DNA of 64,000 bases. It comes from Nocardia vinacea. Lineage in GTDB: Bacteria; Actinomycetota; Actinomycetes; Mycobacteriales; Mycobacteriaceae. The DNA is taken from NCBI RefSeq assembly GCF_035920345.1, contig NZ_CP109149.1:9176001-9240000 (forward strand). The letters run 5' to 3'. Each line of letters begins with the position of its first letter. The stretch's first letter is position 1. Below, one piece after another: positions 8,965-17,611 of this stretch. The notes beneath the pieces are model-generated. The model did not search any database and had not been told where the DNA came from. It was given only the letters and a program-made list of their open reading frames with translations. A program made the position numbers and the translations under genes.

Positions 8965-8987
8965 GGCGTGAGGGGCTGACTCACGCC
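8965..8987 (-). promoter_or_regulatory. Strong hairpin in the sirA leader
   Basis: On the minus strand GGCGTGAG pairs perfectly with CTCACGCC across a 7-nt loop. It lies between the leader-peptide stop (9060) and the sirA Shine-Dalgarno (about 8933-8937). A second small hairpin, CCGGG-TTTG-CCCGG, lies between it and the leader peptide. These are candidates for the attenuating or anti-attenuating structures of a cysteine-responsive leader. Confidence 0.5.
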
Positions 8988-9059
8988 TGCGGTGTCAGCG
9001 GGCCGATGTCCGTCGAAATCGGGAATCACCGGGCAAACCCGGGAATGCGCGCCGCTGAG

Positions 9060-9152
9060 CTACCGGAGAGAGCCGGGCAGACAGCAGGCGCTACAGACGC
9101 GCTTGTAGTCGACGTGGCGACGTGCCACAAGTCGTACTCCAGATCCGCGCAT
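9060..9152 (-). CDS. Cysteine-rich leader peptide upstream of sirA
   Basis: A 30-codon reading frame from ATG 9152 to TAG 9060. Its centre reads VARRHVDYKRVCSACC: three Cys codons in a five-residue span (codons 20, 23 and 24), seven codons from the end. The RRHVD..RV.S motif is the one recalled from actinobacterial leader peptides ahead of sulfur and cysteine genes, where ribosome stalling at Cys codons controls the downstream operon (established in mycobacteria). There is no Shine-Dalgarno; CACAAT (9165-9160) ends 7 bases before the ATG, so the mRNA is probably leaderless. The stop is 135 bases before sirA. Regulation by cysteine is inferred by analogy. Confidence 0.8.
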   Translation of the reverse strand: MRGSGVRLVARRHVDYKRVCSACCLPGSLR

Positions 9153-9159
9153 GGGGCCT

Positions 9160-9188
9160 ATTGTGCCACGTCAGGGCGGCCCTTCCGA
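9160..9188 (-). promoter_or_regulatory. Promoter of the sirA leader transcript
   Basis: Minus-strand -10 CACAAT (9165-9160) with a weak -35 TCGGAA (9188-9183) at 17-bp spacing. The predicted start coincides with the A of the leader-peptide ATG. Just upstream lie TTTC-N4-GAAA (9202-9213) and AGGGAA-N1-TTCCCT (9217-9229), dyads at about -50 to -77 that could bind an activator. Confidence 0.5.
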
Positions 9189-9329
9189 CCGCGCGGCCAT
9201 ATTTCCCGCGAAATCTAGGGAAATTCCCTGGACTATGCGGGCTGATTGTGATGGCTGTCATAGTTAGCGGTCTCAATGCGTCGCATGATTCGTCAAGATC
9301 ATCGCCAGTGAAGCGAGTCACTCGGATTG

Positions 9330-9349
9330 ACCTCGAGCTAGGTCGAGGT
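9330..9349. promoter_or_regulatory. Inverted repeat upstream of the small NTF2-like gene
   Basis: ACCTCGA (9330-9336) and TCGAGGT (9343-9349) are perfect 7-bp arms with a 6-bp spacer, ending 16 bases before the ATG at 9365. Possible operator; no adjacent regulator gene. Confidence 0.3.
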
Positions 9350-9364
9350 AGCAGGCTCGGTGGC

Positions 9365-9754
9365 ATGAGTACCGATATCGACCTGGACGCCATCCGCGAG
9401 GTCGTCGCCATCATTCAACATTCCCAGCAGAACGAGCTCGTCGACGAATTCGTCGGTCTGTTCCGCGAGGACGCCATCTGGACGACCGGAGGTGGCAAGC
9501 GCCTGTTCGGCCGCGCGGCCATCGGTGAGTTCACCGCCCAGGTGCTGCCGGGTGCGATGCGGGACGGCACCGCGACCTACGAGGTCGAGCATGTGCTGTT
9601 CATTCGTCCGGACGTGGCCGCGGTCAAGGTGGTCCAGCGGTACTTCGACGGCGACGGTCAGCTGTCCGGTCAGGGCTCGCCGATGTACGTCATGGCCAAG
9701 GAGGAGGGCCGCTGGCTGCTCACCGCGAACCAGAACACCGTCGTCGCCGACTGA
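9365..9754 (+). CDS. SgcJ/EcaC-type NTF2-like protein
   Basis: 129 residues, MSTDIDLDAIREVVAIIQHSQQ..., with the layout of small DUF4440/SgcJ proteins: an N-terminal helix, FREDAIWTTGGGKRLFGRAAIGEF, then strands ending in a conserved W-L-L (GRWLLTANQNTVV). These NTF2-like folds act as steroid-isomerase-like enzymes or ligand carriers; many are uncharacterised. It stands alone between the sulfate leader (divergent) and hemW, with a dyad in front of it. Function not assignable. Confidence 0.65.
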   Translation: MSTDIDLDAIREVVAIIQHSQQNELVDEFVGLFREDAIWTTGGGKRLFGRAAIGEFTAQVLPGAMRDGTATYEVEHVLFIRPDVAAVKVVQRYFDGDGQLSGQGSPMYVMAKEEGRWLLTANQNTVVAD

Positions 9755-9919
9755 ATCCGCTCGCAACAGCGCAGGGAGCCGCGCTCACCGCAGAAACGGG
9801 GTGGGTACACCCTGCTGGGTGTCGAGAACATAGACCAGGGCGCTCGCTGAGCGTTCAGGCGGTTTGAGCCAAGTATCCCCCGCCTTCAGCCTCAGACGGG
9901 GAAGGACCAAACTGGTGGG

Positions 9920-11125
9920 GTGAGTTCCGTCGCCGCCCCGATCGAAGCCGAGAGGCCTGCCCTCGTGCTGCGCGATTTCGGGGGCGGGCCGTTCGGGATC
10001 TACATCCACGTGCCGTTCTGTGCGACACGCTGCGGATATTGCGATTTCAACACCTATACCGCGGGTGAGTTGGGCACTTCGGCATCGCCGCAGTCCTGGC
10101 TGGAAGCGCTGCGCGGCGAATTGGCGACGGCGGCCGGCGAGTTCGCGAAGCTGCCGACGGACACGCCCGAGGTCGCGACGATCTTCGTCGGCGGTGGCAC
10201 GCCGTCGCTGCTCGGCGGTGACGGCCTGTCGGAGGTGCTGGACTCGGTGCGCGCGAACTTTATTCTCGCCGCCGATGCCGAGGTGACCACCGAATCCAAT
10301 CCGGAGTCGACCTCAGCGGAGTTCTTCGAACGTATCCGCACGGCCGGATTCACCCGGGTCTCGCTCGGCATGCAATCCGCGGCCCAGCATGTGCTGAAGG
10401 TGCTGGATCGCACCCATACGCCGGGTCGGGCCGTCACCGCGGCGAAAGAGGCACGTGCCGCGGGATTCGACCATGTGAATCTCGACCTGATCTACGGCAC
10501 CCCGGGCGAACGCGACAGCGATCTGGACGCGAGCCTGGACGCGGTGCTGAGCGCGGGCGTCGACCACGTCTCGGCCTACTCGCTCATCGTCGAGGACGGC
10601 ACCGCACTGGCTCGCCGCGTCCGCCGCGGCGAACTCCCCGCCCCCGACGACGATGTGCTCGCCGCCCGCTACGAACGCATCGACTCCCGCCTGACCGCGG
10701 CCGGCCTCACCTGGTACGAGGTATCCAATTGGGCCGCAGGCGATTCCGCGCGCTGTCGGCACAACCTCGGCTACTGGGACGGCGGCGATTGGCTCGGCGC
10801 GGGCCCCGGCGCACACAGCCACGTCGGCGGGGTGCGCTGGTGGAACGTCAAACACCCTGCGCGCTATGCCGATACCGTCGGGCGCGGCGGTTTGCCCGCG
10901 GCGGGCTGGGAAATACTCACCGCCGACGAGCAGCACACCGAACGCGTCATGCTCACCATCCGCCTGCGCACCGGTCTGCCGCTGAAGGAATTGGCCCCGA
11001 CAGAATCCGCCGCCGCGAGCCGAATCATCGCCGACGGTCTGGCAATTCACTCGAACGACCGTCTGATCCTCACCGACCGCGGCCGCCTACTCGCCGATGG
11101 CGTCGTCCGAGATCTGCTGACCTGA
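9920..11125 (+). CDS. hemW: Radical SAM heme chaperone HemW
   Basis: 401 residues. IYIHVPFCATRCGYCDF carries the CxxxCxxC [4Fe-4S] motif near residue 35, followed by VGGGTPSLL (SAM binding), ESNPEST, SLGMQSAAQHVL and the C-terminal HemW winged domain (TPSE-like TPTES, LRTGLPLKEL). HemW inserts heme into target proteins; older annotations call it oxygen-independent coproporphyrinogen oxidase (HemN), but it lacks the long HemN N-terminus. GTG start at 9920. In mycobacteria the same gene lies between the cys/sir genes and hrcA, which this window repeats. Confidence 0.9.
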   Translation: MSSVAAPIEAERPALVLRDFGGGPFGIYIHVPFCATRCGYCDFNTYTAGELGTSASPQSWLEALRGELATAAGEFAKLPTDTPEVATIFVGGGTPSLLGGDGLSEVLDSVRANFILAADAEVTTESNPESTSAEFFERIRTAGFTRVSLGMQSAAQHVLKVLDRTHTPGRAVTAAKEARAAGFDHVNLDLIYGTPGERDSDLDASLDAVLSAGVDHVSAYSLIVEDGTALARRVRRGELPAPDDDVLAARYERIDSRLTAAGLTWYEVSNWAAGDSARCRHNLGYWDGGDWLGAGPGAHSHVGGVRWWNVKHPARYADTVGRGGLPAAGWEILTADEQHTERVMLTIRLRTGLPLKELAPTESAAASRIIADGLAIHSNDRLILTDRGRLLADGVVRDLLT

Positions 11126-11241
11126 CCGCAGCGCGCATTGTGACTCATCCCCACTTCACGGATGGGTTCCTCGGATGCCGACCGTTGCACTATCACAGAT
11201 CGGTAAAGACGCGTAGGCTGCGGACCAACCCAAGGAGTCCT

Positions 11242-11457
11242 ATGCCAACGGCACGACACATCACCCTTATCTCCGAGCAGAGCGAGTTCGCCGAGGCGCG
11301 GGCCGCGGAGAAGGCTGAAACCGCGCGACAGTGCGCGATAGCCGCCCGGACGGTCGCCAGCCATGCCGAGGACGCGGCTGATTGTGAGTCGCTACTCGCC
11401 ATGCTCGGCCTCGACGCACTGGCGGGCAAGATGGCAAGAACCGGGTCCGAGCTGTAG
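11242..11457 (+). CDS. Small hypothetical protein
   Basis: 71 residues starting MPTARHITLISEQSEFAEARAAEKAE, with AAGGAG 5 bases before the ATG, one of the clearest ribosome sites in the window. The sequence is Ala/Glu-rich and predicted helical, with two Cys (RQCAIA, DCESLLAMLG) and no signal peptide or membrane segment. I do not recognise a family. It follows hemW by 116 bases. Confidence 0.55.
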   Translation: MPTARHITLISEQSEFAEARAAEKAETARQCAIAARTVASHAEDAADCESLLAMLGLDALAGKMARTGSEL

Positions 11458-11760
11458 CTGCGGCTTCGCCACGGTTGCATGCCGTCGCTCGCTGGGTGAG
11501 ATATCGCTGCATCGGTGGGCGACGGCTGCTCGCGGGTGGACTGCGGCTACATCGACGCGGTCGTCGAGGGTCAGCGGCAGGTCGAAGGCATCGGTGCGCG
11601 CCCGATGTGGGCTGGCCGATGATCTATCGCGAATGGTCGTTGTCAGCGGTCGTGCTTGCGGGGTGTAACCGACCGGGTGGTCTGTCTAGCTGTTAGTGCT
11701 CGGCAAAAGGTGACAACATCAAGAGCCGACAGCTATCACCGACCGACAGGCAGGGCTCCG
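11458..11760. other. Intergenic stretch without a gene
   Basis: About 300 bases between the small hypothetical gene and the secreted hydrolase. No convincing coding frame or structured RNA was seen. The last ~80 bases presumably hold the hydrolase promoter, but I cannot place it. Confidence 0.4.
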
Positions 11761-12564
11761 ATGAATATCACCCGAAGTCTCCGCGCCTGCATCGCGGCGC
11801 TCACCTTAGCTTTCACGCCCGTACTCATGGCTGCCCCCGCGAGTGCCGAACCCCTCCCGACGATCGTGCTCGTGCACGGGGCCTTCGCCGACACCACGAG
11901 TTGGAACGGCGTCGCCACGACGCTGCGCGACCACGGTTATCGGGTGGTTGTTCCCGAGAACCCGCTGCGCGGCCCCGCCAACGACGCCGCGGCCGTACAG
12001 CGAACCCTGGACGCCATCTCCGGACCCGTTGTCCTGGTGGGCCATTCATACGGCGGCTTCGTCATCAGCAACGTCCACGACCCGAAAGTTCGAGCGCTGG
12101 TCTATATCGCGGCCTTCGCCCCGGTACAAGGCGAATTCGCCTTGCTCGAAATCGACCCGATTCGCTTCCCCGGCAGTCAGCTGCTGCCCCCGGCACTGCA
12201 GGTGCGCGTCGTAGACGATCCAAATGGCGTGGCGGGCAAGAACCTCGACGGCTACGTGGCCCCCGACCGCTTCAACGCCGTCTTCGCCCAAGATGTCACC
12301 CCTGATGTAGCCGCCGACATGGTCGCTCACCAACGTTCCCTGGCTGTAGCCGCCAACCTCGAACCCTCCGGCAACCCCTCCTGGTCCTCGACCCCGAGTT
12401 GGTACCTCATCTCAGCCGATGACCGCGTGATTCCCCCTGCCTCCCAACGCTTCATGGCGAATCGAATGGGTGCCCACACCAGTGAAATCGCAGCCTCCCA
12501 CGCCTCCCTGGTCTCCCGCCCCGACGATGTCGCCGCTGTCGTGGAGGCCGCCGCCCAGGGTTAG
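11761..12564 (+). CDS. Secreted alpha/beta hydrolase
   Basis: 267 residues with an N-terminal signal peptide (MNITRSLRACIAALTLAFTP..ASA-EP, cleavage near residue 28). The catalytic set is readable: oxyanion loop VLVHGAFAD, nucleophile elbow GHSYGG, acid in ISADDRVIPP and His in AASHASLV. This is the pattern of small esterase/EstC-like hydrolases of the AB hydrolase-6 group. ATG 11761 starts directly at the signal peptide; the frame is open upstream but adds only a non-signal segment. It overlaps the convergent gene by four bases. Substrate unknown. Confidence 0.8.
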   Translation: MNITRSLRACIAALTLAFTPVLMAAPASAEPLPTIVLVHGAFADTTSWNGVATTLRDHGYRVVVPENPLRGPANDAAAVQRTLDAISGPVVLVGHSYGGFVISNVHDPKVRALVYIAAFAPVQGEFALLEIDPIRFPGSQLLPPALQVRVVDDPNGVAGKNLDGYVAPDRFNAVFAQDVTPDVAADMVAHQRSLAVAANLEPSGNPSWSSTPSWYLISADDRVIPPASQRFMANRMGAHTSEIAASHASLVSRPDDVAAVVEAAAQG

Positions 12565-13232
12565 TACGTGAGCACCTGGTAAGCGCCGAGAACCATCGTC
12601 AGAACCGCCAATGAGGTGAACAGCAGCCAGTTGATGATGCCGGGAATCCAGCGCTGTGGTTGTGGTCCGAGTCGGCCCGGGATGCTGGCGGCCAGGGATG
12701 CCCGGGAGTAGACGCGGGTCTGGTGGCCTGCGGTGACCGGCACCATGATGTCGGCGGGCATGGGGTGGCTGCCGAAGCGGGACCAGGGCGCTCGCCATGG
12801 CGGTGGTCCGACGCGCAGATGGTGTAGTCCTGGTTCGGCTGGGATGAAGGTCACGCCCCAGCCGACCTTCTGTGGCACATGCTGTCCGTTGAGCACGACT
12901 TCCGGGCGGGTGAACAGATGCGCCAAGACCCTCGGCATGCAGGACGCCACCAACGCGATTCCGGTCTCCGCGGGTTCCCGCTGGAAGCGGGGCATCGGAT
13001 CGTCCTCGTCGACGCCGTGCGCCAGGATGAAATTGAACGGCAGGAGGGTGCCCCGGTAGGGCGGCATCGGGGTCTGCGGGAGCGAGCCGTCGGGCAGCAC
13101 GTAGTCGGCCAGCTGCAGCACGCGGTAGTCCGGCGCTTTCGGCGGCAACCCGAAGGGGCGGAAGCCGATCGGTGGAGTCGCTGGACCGCCGAGGGCGGGC
13201 GCGAGGATTTGCGGATAGTCCGGTTTGTTCAC
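12561..13232 (-). CDS. Hypothetical protein with C-terminal membrane anchor
   Basis: 223 residues, Pro-rich, with a single hydrophobic segment at the very C-terminus (INWLLFTSLAVLTMVLGAYQVLTY), so probably tail-anchored with the bulk in the cytoplasm. The body (DYRVLQLADYVLPDGSLPQTPMPPYRGTLLPFNFILAHG..) matches no family I know. It is convergent with the secreted hydrolase and divergent from hrcA. The composition is like its neighbours and the frame is intact, so it is likely real. Confidence 0.6.
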   Translation of the reverse strand: MNKPDYPQILAPALGGPATPPIGFRPFGLPPKAPDYRVLQLADYVLPDGSLPQTPMPPYRGTLLPFNFILAHGVDEDDPMPRFQREPAETGIALVASCMPRVLAHLFTRPEVVLNGQHVPQKVGWGVTFIPAEPGLHHLRVGPPPWRAPWSRFGSHPMPADIMVPVTAGHQTRVYSRASLAASIPGRLGPQPQRWIPGIINWLLFTSLAVLTMVLGAYQVLTY

Positions 13233-13356
13233 TGCTTCCGAATCCCCCTGTTACTGGCTGCGCGGTGAGGTTAGTAGTCGGATCTCGCTCCGGCGCAACG
13301 TCAGTCGGTCCCGAGGGGATCTGGATCACAAGCGTCCAGGGTGCGCGAACGGGCAA

Positions 13357-13385
13357 TTGTCGAATAGGCAATTAGACTGGATAAA
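13357..13385 (+). promoter_or_regulatory. Candidate hrcA promoter
   Basis: TTGTCG (13357-13362), 17-bp spacer, GATAAA (13380-13385), about 100 bases before the hrcA ATG. No CIRCE inverted repeat was seen in this intergenic region. Confidence 0.4.
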
Positions 13386-13483
13386 CAGACGTACCTAGTA
13401 ACCTGCATCGAATTCGGGTCGATGCGGACGGTGCGCACGTGACCGTTACGACGTACCCGAGGACGAGCGAGGAGGTGGGGCCC

Positions 13484-14515
13484 ATGTCGAGCACCGAGGA
13501 TCGGCGCTTCGAGGTCCTACGTGCGATCGTCGCGGACTATGTCGCGACCAAGGAGCCGATCGGGTCGAAGACCCTGGTGGAGCGGCACAACCTCGGGGTA
13601 TCCAGCGCGACGGTTCGCAACGATATGGCGGTACTGGAGGCCGAGGGCTACATCACCCAGCCGCACACCAGTTCCGGTCGCATTCCGACCGATAAGGGCT
13701 ACCGGCAGTTCGTCGATCGCATCTCCGAGGTGAAGCCGCTCTCGCCGGCCGAGCGCCGGGCGATCATGGAATTCCTGGAGTCCGGCGTCGATCTCGACGA
13801 CGTGCTGCGCCGCGGTGTTCGGCTGCTTGCTCAGCTCACCCGCCAGGTCGCGGTCGTCCAGTATCCGACGGTGTCGGCCTCCACGGTCCGCCACATCGAA
13901 GTGGTCGCGCTGAATCCGGCACGGTTGCTGCTGGTCGTGATCACCGATACCGGTCGCGTCGACCAGCGTCTGGTGGAACTCGGCGCACTCATCGATGATC
14001 AGGACCTCGCCGCACTGCGCGGCATGCTCGGTGGTGCGATGGACGGCAAGCGCCTGTCCGACGCCTCCGCGGCCGTCGCCGAACTGCCCGAGCGGGCGCC
14101 GGTGCGACTGAAGGATGTGCTGGTGCGCGTCTCGACCGTGCTCGTCGAGACGCTGGTCGAGCATCCGGAGGAGCGGTTGGTCCTCGGCGGCACCGCCAAC
14201 CTGACCCGCAATGCCGCCGACTTCGTCTTCCCTGGTTCGCTGCGCGATGTGCTCGAGGCATTGGAGGAGCAGGTCATCGTGCTGAAGCTGCTGGCGGCCG
14301 CACAGCATCCGGGTACCATCACGGTGCGCATCGGCGAGGAAACCCAGGTCGAGCAGATGCGCGGAACTTCGGTGGTGTCGACCGGCTACGGTGCTGCGGG
14401 TGCGGTGCTCGGCGGTATGGGCGTGCTCGGTCCGACCCGGATGGACTATCCGGGGACCATCGCATCGGTCGCGGCCGTTGCCCGTTATATCGGTGAGGTG
14501 CTCGCGGAGCGCTGA
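13484..14515 (+). CDS. hrcA: Heat-inducible transcriptional repressor HrcA
   Basis: 343 residues. N-terminal winged helix ([51 protein letters not shown]) is the HrcA signature, followed by the GAF-like inserted domain. HrcA represses groEL and related chaperone genes through CIRCE elements. ATG 13484 is preceded by GGAGGTGGGG. It is followed by dnaJ and rsmE, the usual actinobacterial order, and the three probably share one transcript. Confidence 0.93.
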   Translation: MSSTEDRRFEVLRAIVADYVATKEPIGSKTLVERHNLGVSSATVRNDMAVLEAEGYITQPHTSSGRIPTDKGYRQFVDRISEVKPLSPAERRAIMEFLESGVDLDDVLRRGVRLLAQLTRQVAVVQYPTVSASTVRHIEVVALNPARLLLVVITDTGRVDQRLVELGALIDDQDLAALRGMLGGAMDGKRLSDASAAVAELPERAPVRLKDVLVRVSTVLVETLVEHPEERLVLGGTANLTRNAADFVFPGSLRDVLEALEEQVIVLKLLAAAQHPGTITVRIGEETQVEQMRGTSVVSTGYGAAGAVLGGMGVLGPTRMDYPGTIASVAAVARYIGEVLAER

Positions 14516-14608
14516 GGGCACCCGTCGCTGATACGCTCGATCCTCCGGCGGATAAAGTTGAGTGCATCCGACTAATGCTGTTGCAAACCAAGGACTAGAG
14601 AACTCAAA

Positions 14609-15760
14609 GTGGCACGGGACTACTACGGACTGCTCGGCGTCGCGAAGAACGCGACCGACCAGGAGATCAAGCGCGCCTACCGCAAGCTGGCGCGGGAGCT
14701 CCACCCCGACGTCAACCCCGACGAGGCGGCGCAGGCCAGGTTCAAGGAAGTGTCGACCGCCTACGAGGTGCTGTCGGACCCGGAGAAGCGGCGCGTCATC
14801 GATATGGGCGGCGACCCGATGGAGTCCGGTGCTGGCGGCGCGGGCTTCTCCGGCGCCGGCTTCGGCGGGCTCGGCGACGTCTTCGAGGCCTTCTTCGGCG
14901 GCATGAGCGGCTCCAGCGGGACGCGCAAGCCGCGCGGCCGGGTGCAGCCCGGCGCGGATTCGCTGCTGCGGACCCGGCTCAGCCTGGCCGAATGCGCGGT
15001 CGGTGTCACCAAACACCTCACCGTCGACACCGCCATCCTCTGCGATATCTGCCACGGCGCAGGCACTAATGGCAAGTCCAAGGCGGTGCGCTGCGAAACC
15101 TGCGGTGGTGTGGGTGAGGTCCAGTCCGTGCAGCGTTCGTTCCTTGGTCAGGTGCTGACCTCACGTCCGTGTCCGACCTGTCGCGGCGCGGGTGAGACCA
15201 TTCCCGATCCGTGCCACAAGTGCGGCGGCGACGGGCGGGTGCGGTCGCGTCGCGAGATCGCCGCGCCGATTCCGGCCGGTGTCGCCAATGGCATGCGGGT
15301 GCGGCTGGCCGCGCAGGGCGAGGTCGGTCCCGGCGGTGGGCACGCGGGCGATCTGTATGTGGAGATCGTCGAGCAGCCGCACGATGTCTTCGTTCGCGAC
15401 GGCGACGATCTGCACTGCACTGTTCGGGTGCCGATGGTCGATGCCGCTCTCGGCACCACCGTCGTCATCGACACCATCCTGGACGGCCCGACCGAGCTGA
15501 CCATCCCGCCGGGCACCCAGCCGGGCGAGATCTCGGTGCTGCGCGGCCACGGCATGCCGCGCCTGCGCTCCGGCGCGCGCGGTGATCTGCTCGCGCATCT
15601 GGACATCGTGGTGCCGACCAAACTCGACGCCAAGACCACCGATCTGCTGCGCAAATACAAGGGCATGCGCACTGGTGAACGCGCCGAGGTGATGTCGGCG
15701 CAGTCCGAGCACAACAGCGGTCTGTTCGCCCGGCTGCGAGCGTCGTTCAGCGGGCGATAG
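14609..15760 (+). CDS. dnaJ: Chaperone DnaJ (DnaJ2 type)
   Basis: Hsp40 co-chaperone of DnaK, 383 residues. J domain at residues 1-70 with HPDVNPDE, a short Gly-rich linker ([15 protein letters not shown]), and a zinc-finger domain with four CxxCxGxG repeats ([32 protein letters not shown]), then the C-terminal substrate domain. GTG start. It follows hrcA at a distance of 93 bases rather than grpE, so it corresponds to the second, HrcA-linked actinobacterial DnaJ. Confidence 0.93.
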   Translation: MARDYYGLLGVAKNATDQEIKRAYRKLARELHPDVNPDEAAQARFKEVSTAYEVLSDPEKRRVIDMGGDPMESGAGGAGFSGAGFGGLGDVFEAFFGGMSGSSGTRKPRGRVQPGADSLLRTRLSLAECAVGVTKHLTVDTAILCDICHGAGTNGKSKAVRCETCGGVGEVQSVQRSFLGQVLTSRPCPTCRGAGETIPDPCHKCGGDGRVRSRREIAAPIPAGVANGMRVRLAAQGEVGPGGGHAGDLYVEIVEQPHDVFVRDGDDLHCTVRVPMVDAALGTTVVIDTILDGPTELTIPPGTQPGEISVLRGHGMPRLRSGARGDLLAHLDIVVPTKLDAKTTDLLRKYKGMRTGERAEVMSAQSEHNSGLFARLRASFSGR

Positions 15761-15763
15761 GCG

Positions 15764-16504
15764 TTGGCCGCCACGGTCTTCTATCTGGCCGATATTCCGG
15801 AGCCGGGTGCCATCGCGGTTCTGGACGGTCCGGAGGGACGCCATGCCGCGACGGTCCGCCGCATCCGGGTCGGCGAGCCGATCACGCTGTCCGACGGCTC
15901 CGGTCAGCTCGCGGCATCGGAAGTCGTTGCGGCGCAGAAGGATCGGCTCGAGCTGAAGGTGCTCGACCGGGTGCTCGCCGCACCCGCGTCGCCGCGGGTG
16001 ACCGTCGTTCAGGCGCTGCCGAAGTCCGACCGCTCGGAGCTGGCCGTCGAGCTGATGACCGAGGCGGGCGCCGATGTCATCGTCCCGTGGCAGGCCGCGC
16101 GCTGCATCGCCAACTGGGAAGCCAAGGCGGGCAAGGCCGTTGAGAAATGGCGTGCCGCCGCCCGCACGGCCGCCCGGCAGTCCCGCCGTGCCTACATCCC
16201 CGAGGTCGCCGACCTGCACCGCACCCGCGACCTGCTCGACAAGATCCGTGCGGTGGTCGCCGCGGGCGGCATCGCGGTGGCACTACACGAATCCGGCACC
16301 GCCCGCTTCGCCGAGCTGCCTTTCGACCAGGCCTCCGAAATCCTGCTCATCGTCGGCCCCGAAGGCGGTCTAGACGACTCCGAGCTCACCGCCTTCGCTG
16401 CTGCGGGCGCCGACGTAACCCTGCTCGGCCCCACCGTCTTGCGCACCTCCACCGCTGCCGCCGTCGCCCTCGGAGCCTTGGGCGCGTTGACCTCCCGCTG
16501 GTAG
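15764..16504 (+). CDS. rsmE: 16S rRNA (uracil-1498-N3)-methyltransferase
   Basis: 246 residues; SPOUT-class enzyme methylating U1498 of 16S rRNA. The PUA-like N-terminus (HAATVRRIRVGE) and the SAM knot motifs IVGPEGGLDDSEL and LGPTVLRTSTAAAVAL are clear. It starts with TTG three bases after the dnaJ stop, so translation is probably coupled. The last 135 bases run antisense to the 3' end of the following minus-strand gene. Confidence 0.9.
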   Translation: MAATVFYLADIPEPGAIAVLDGPEGRHAATVRRIRVGEPITLSDGSGQLAASEVVAAQKDRLELKVLDRVLAAPASPRVTVVQALPKSDRSELAVELMTEAGADVIVPWQAARCIANWEAKAGKAVEKWRAAARTAARQSRRAYIPEVADLHRTRDLLDKIRAVVAAGGIAVALHESGTARFAELPFDQASEILLIVGPEGGLDDSELTAFAAAGADVTLLGPTVLRTSTAAAVALGALGALTSRW

Positions 16505-17611
16505 TGACTCGACTGCTCGGTACGGCACCGTGAAGATCGCGAGCACGCAAAGTATTGCGACCGCGAAGCACGACAGCGTGTACCACAGATTCCCGATGGG
16601 GTCGCCATTGCTCGTCGAACCGTCGACGGCAGCGAAGTAATCGGGCAGCGCGCTCACCCAGAGCAATGCCATCACGCCCAGATACACGACGCTGTAAATC
16701 CGTACGAAGCGGTTCGTGTAGTCCGAATGGTCTCGCCTCAGCCGCAGCCACTGGCGAGTGAGAATCGGAATCGCGACGATGCTGACGATGACCAATTCGG
16801 CCGCATAGAGGAATCCACGCAAAGACGTGCTCCCGGCACCGAAAACCGTTGCCGGGATTGGCAATACGCCCGTACCCAACGACCCGAGAATGCCGATGAC
16901 GACAGTGCGCCACACCAATTGTGGTCCAGAGAAGCTGCGCCCCTGGTCGACATGACGACCGACGAACAACTGGACGAAGAACGCCAGCGACATCGGCCAC
17001 AGCGCGGCGAATACCACCACACTCGGCAGCGGAACCGAGTCGAACATCGGTTGATTGAGCGAATTTTCGGTCGACCACTCCCACCAGCGCAGCTGCGGTC
17101 CCAGATGGTCGAAGATCTCATAGAAGCCGTGGTGGACGAAGCCCACGCAGACGGCGCCGACCAGAACACCGTACCGACGGAAAACGCCCAGCATTCGGAC
17201 GATTTCAAAGGCCAATGTGGCCATCAATGGGTAGATCGCCACGATATAGAGGGGCAGCCGACCCCAAAGGAAATCCACGGTGAAGACGTTGTGCGCGAAC
17301 ATCGTGTCGACGTGCGCGTCGATACCGAAGGCCGCCGGAAAGTACAGCGGCGGTTCGATGATGAACAGATATGCGGTCGCGCCGAACCAGACCACGAGAT
17401 TGGTGGGATCGCCGTGACGTCGCAGGCGCACAATCGCGTAGATCAGCGCGAGCACCGCGCCGAGGACGATGGTGAACTCGAGAACCGGCAGCGTCCAGTT
17501 CTCCAATGCGAAAGGGTTTCGCACCTCGACGAGTCCACCGGCCTCCTGACAGGAAAAGCCGAGCGCCTTCGCGAGTTCGTCGAAGGTGGGTGCGCAATGA
17601 TCGGCCATCAT
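16370..17611 (-). CDS. Multi-pass membrane protein of unknown function
   Basis: 413 residues with about seven or eight hydrophobic spans between residues 40 and 360 (e.g. LPVLEFTIVLGAVLALIYAIV, VVVFAALWPMSLAFFVQLFV, LWYTLSCFAVAILCVLAIFTV). The final ~48 residues (AVESLPAGGQRAQGSEGDGGSGGGAQDGG..) are a Gly-rich tail encoded entirely opposite the end of rsmE, so the native stop may have been lost. Its ATG overlaps the stop of the PF10118-like gene (ATGA), making a two-gene TetR-controlled operon. A membrane partner of that enzyme is likely; no known fold was recognised. Confidence 0.7.
   Translation of the reverse strand: MMADHCAPTFDELAKALGFSCQEAGGLVEVRNPFALENWTLPVLEFTIVLGAVLALIYAIVRLRRHGDPTNLVVWFGATAYLFIIEPPLYFPAAFGIDAHVDTMFAHNVFTVDFLWGRLPLYIVAIYPLMATLAFEIVRMLGVFRRYGVLVGAVCVGFVHHGFYEIFDHLGPQLRWWEWSTENSLNQPMFDSVPLPSVVVFAALWPMSLAFFVQLFVGRHVDQGRSFSGPQLVWRTVVIGILGSLGTGVLPIPATVFGAGSTSLRGFLYAAELVIVSIVAIPILTRQWLRLRRDHSDYTNRFVRIYSVVYLGVMALLWVSALPDYFAAVDGSTSNGDPIGNLWYTLSCFAVAILCVLAIFTVPYRAVESLPAGGQRAQGSEGDGGSGGGAQDGGAEQGYVGARSSEGGELGVV

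Noticed and set aside
9785..9919. Small minus-strand gene before hemW
   Set aside because: The frame extends into hemW, lacks a ribosome site and has no family likeness.
13233..13483. CIRCE element before hrcA
   Set aside because: No TTAGCACTC/GAGTGCTAA-type repeat is present; only a promoter-like pair was found.
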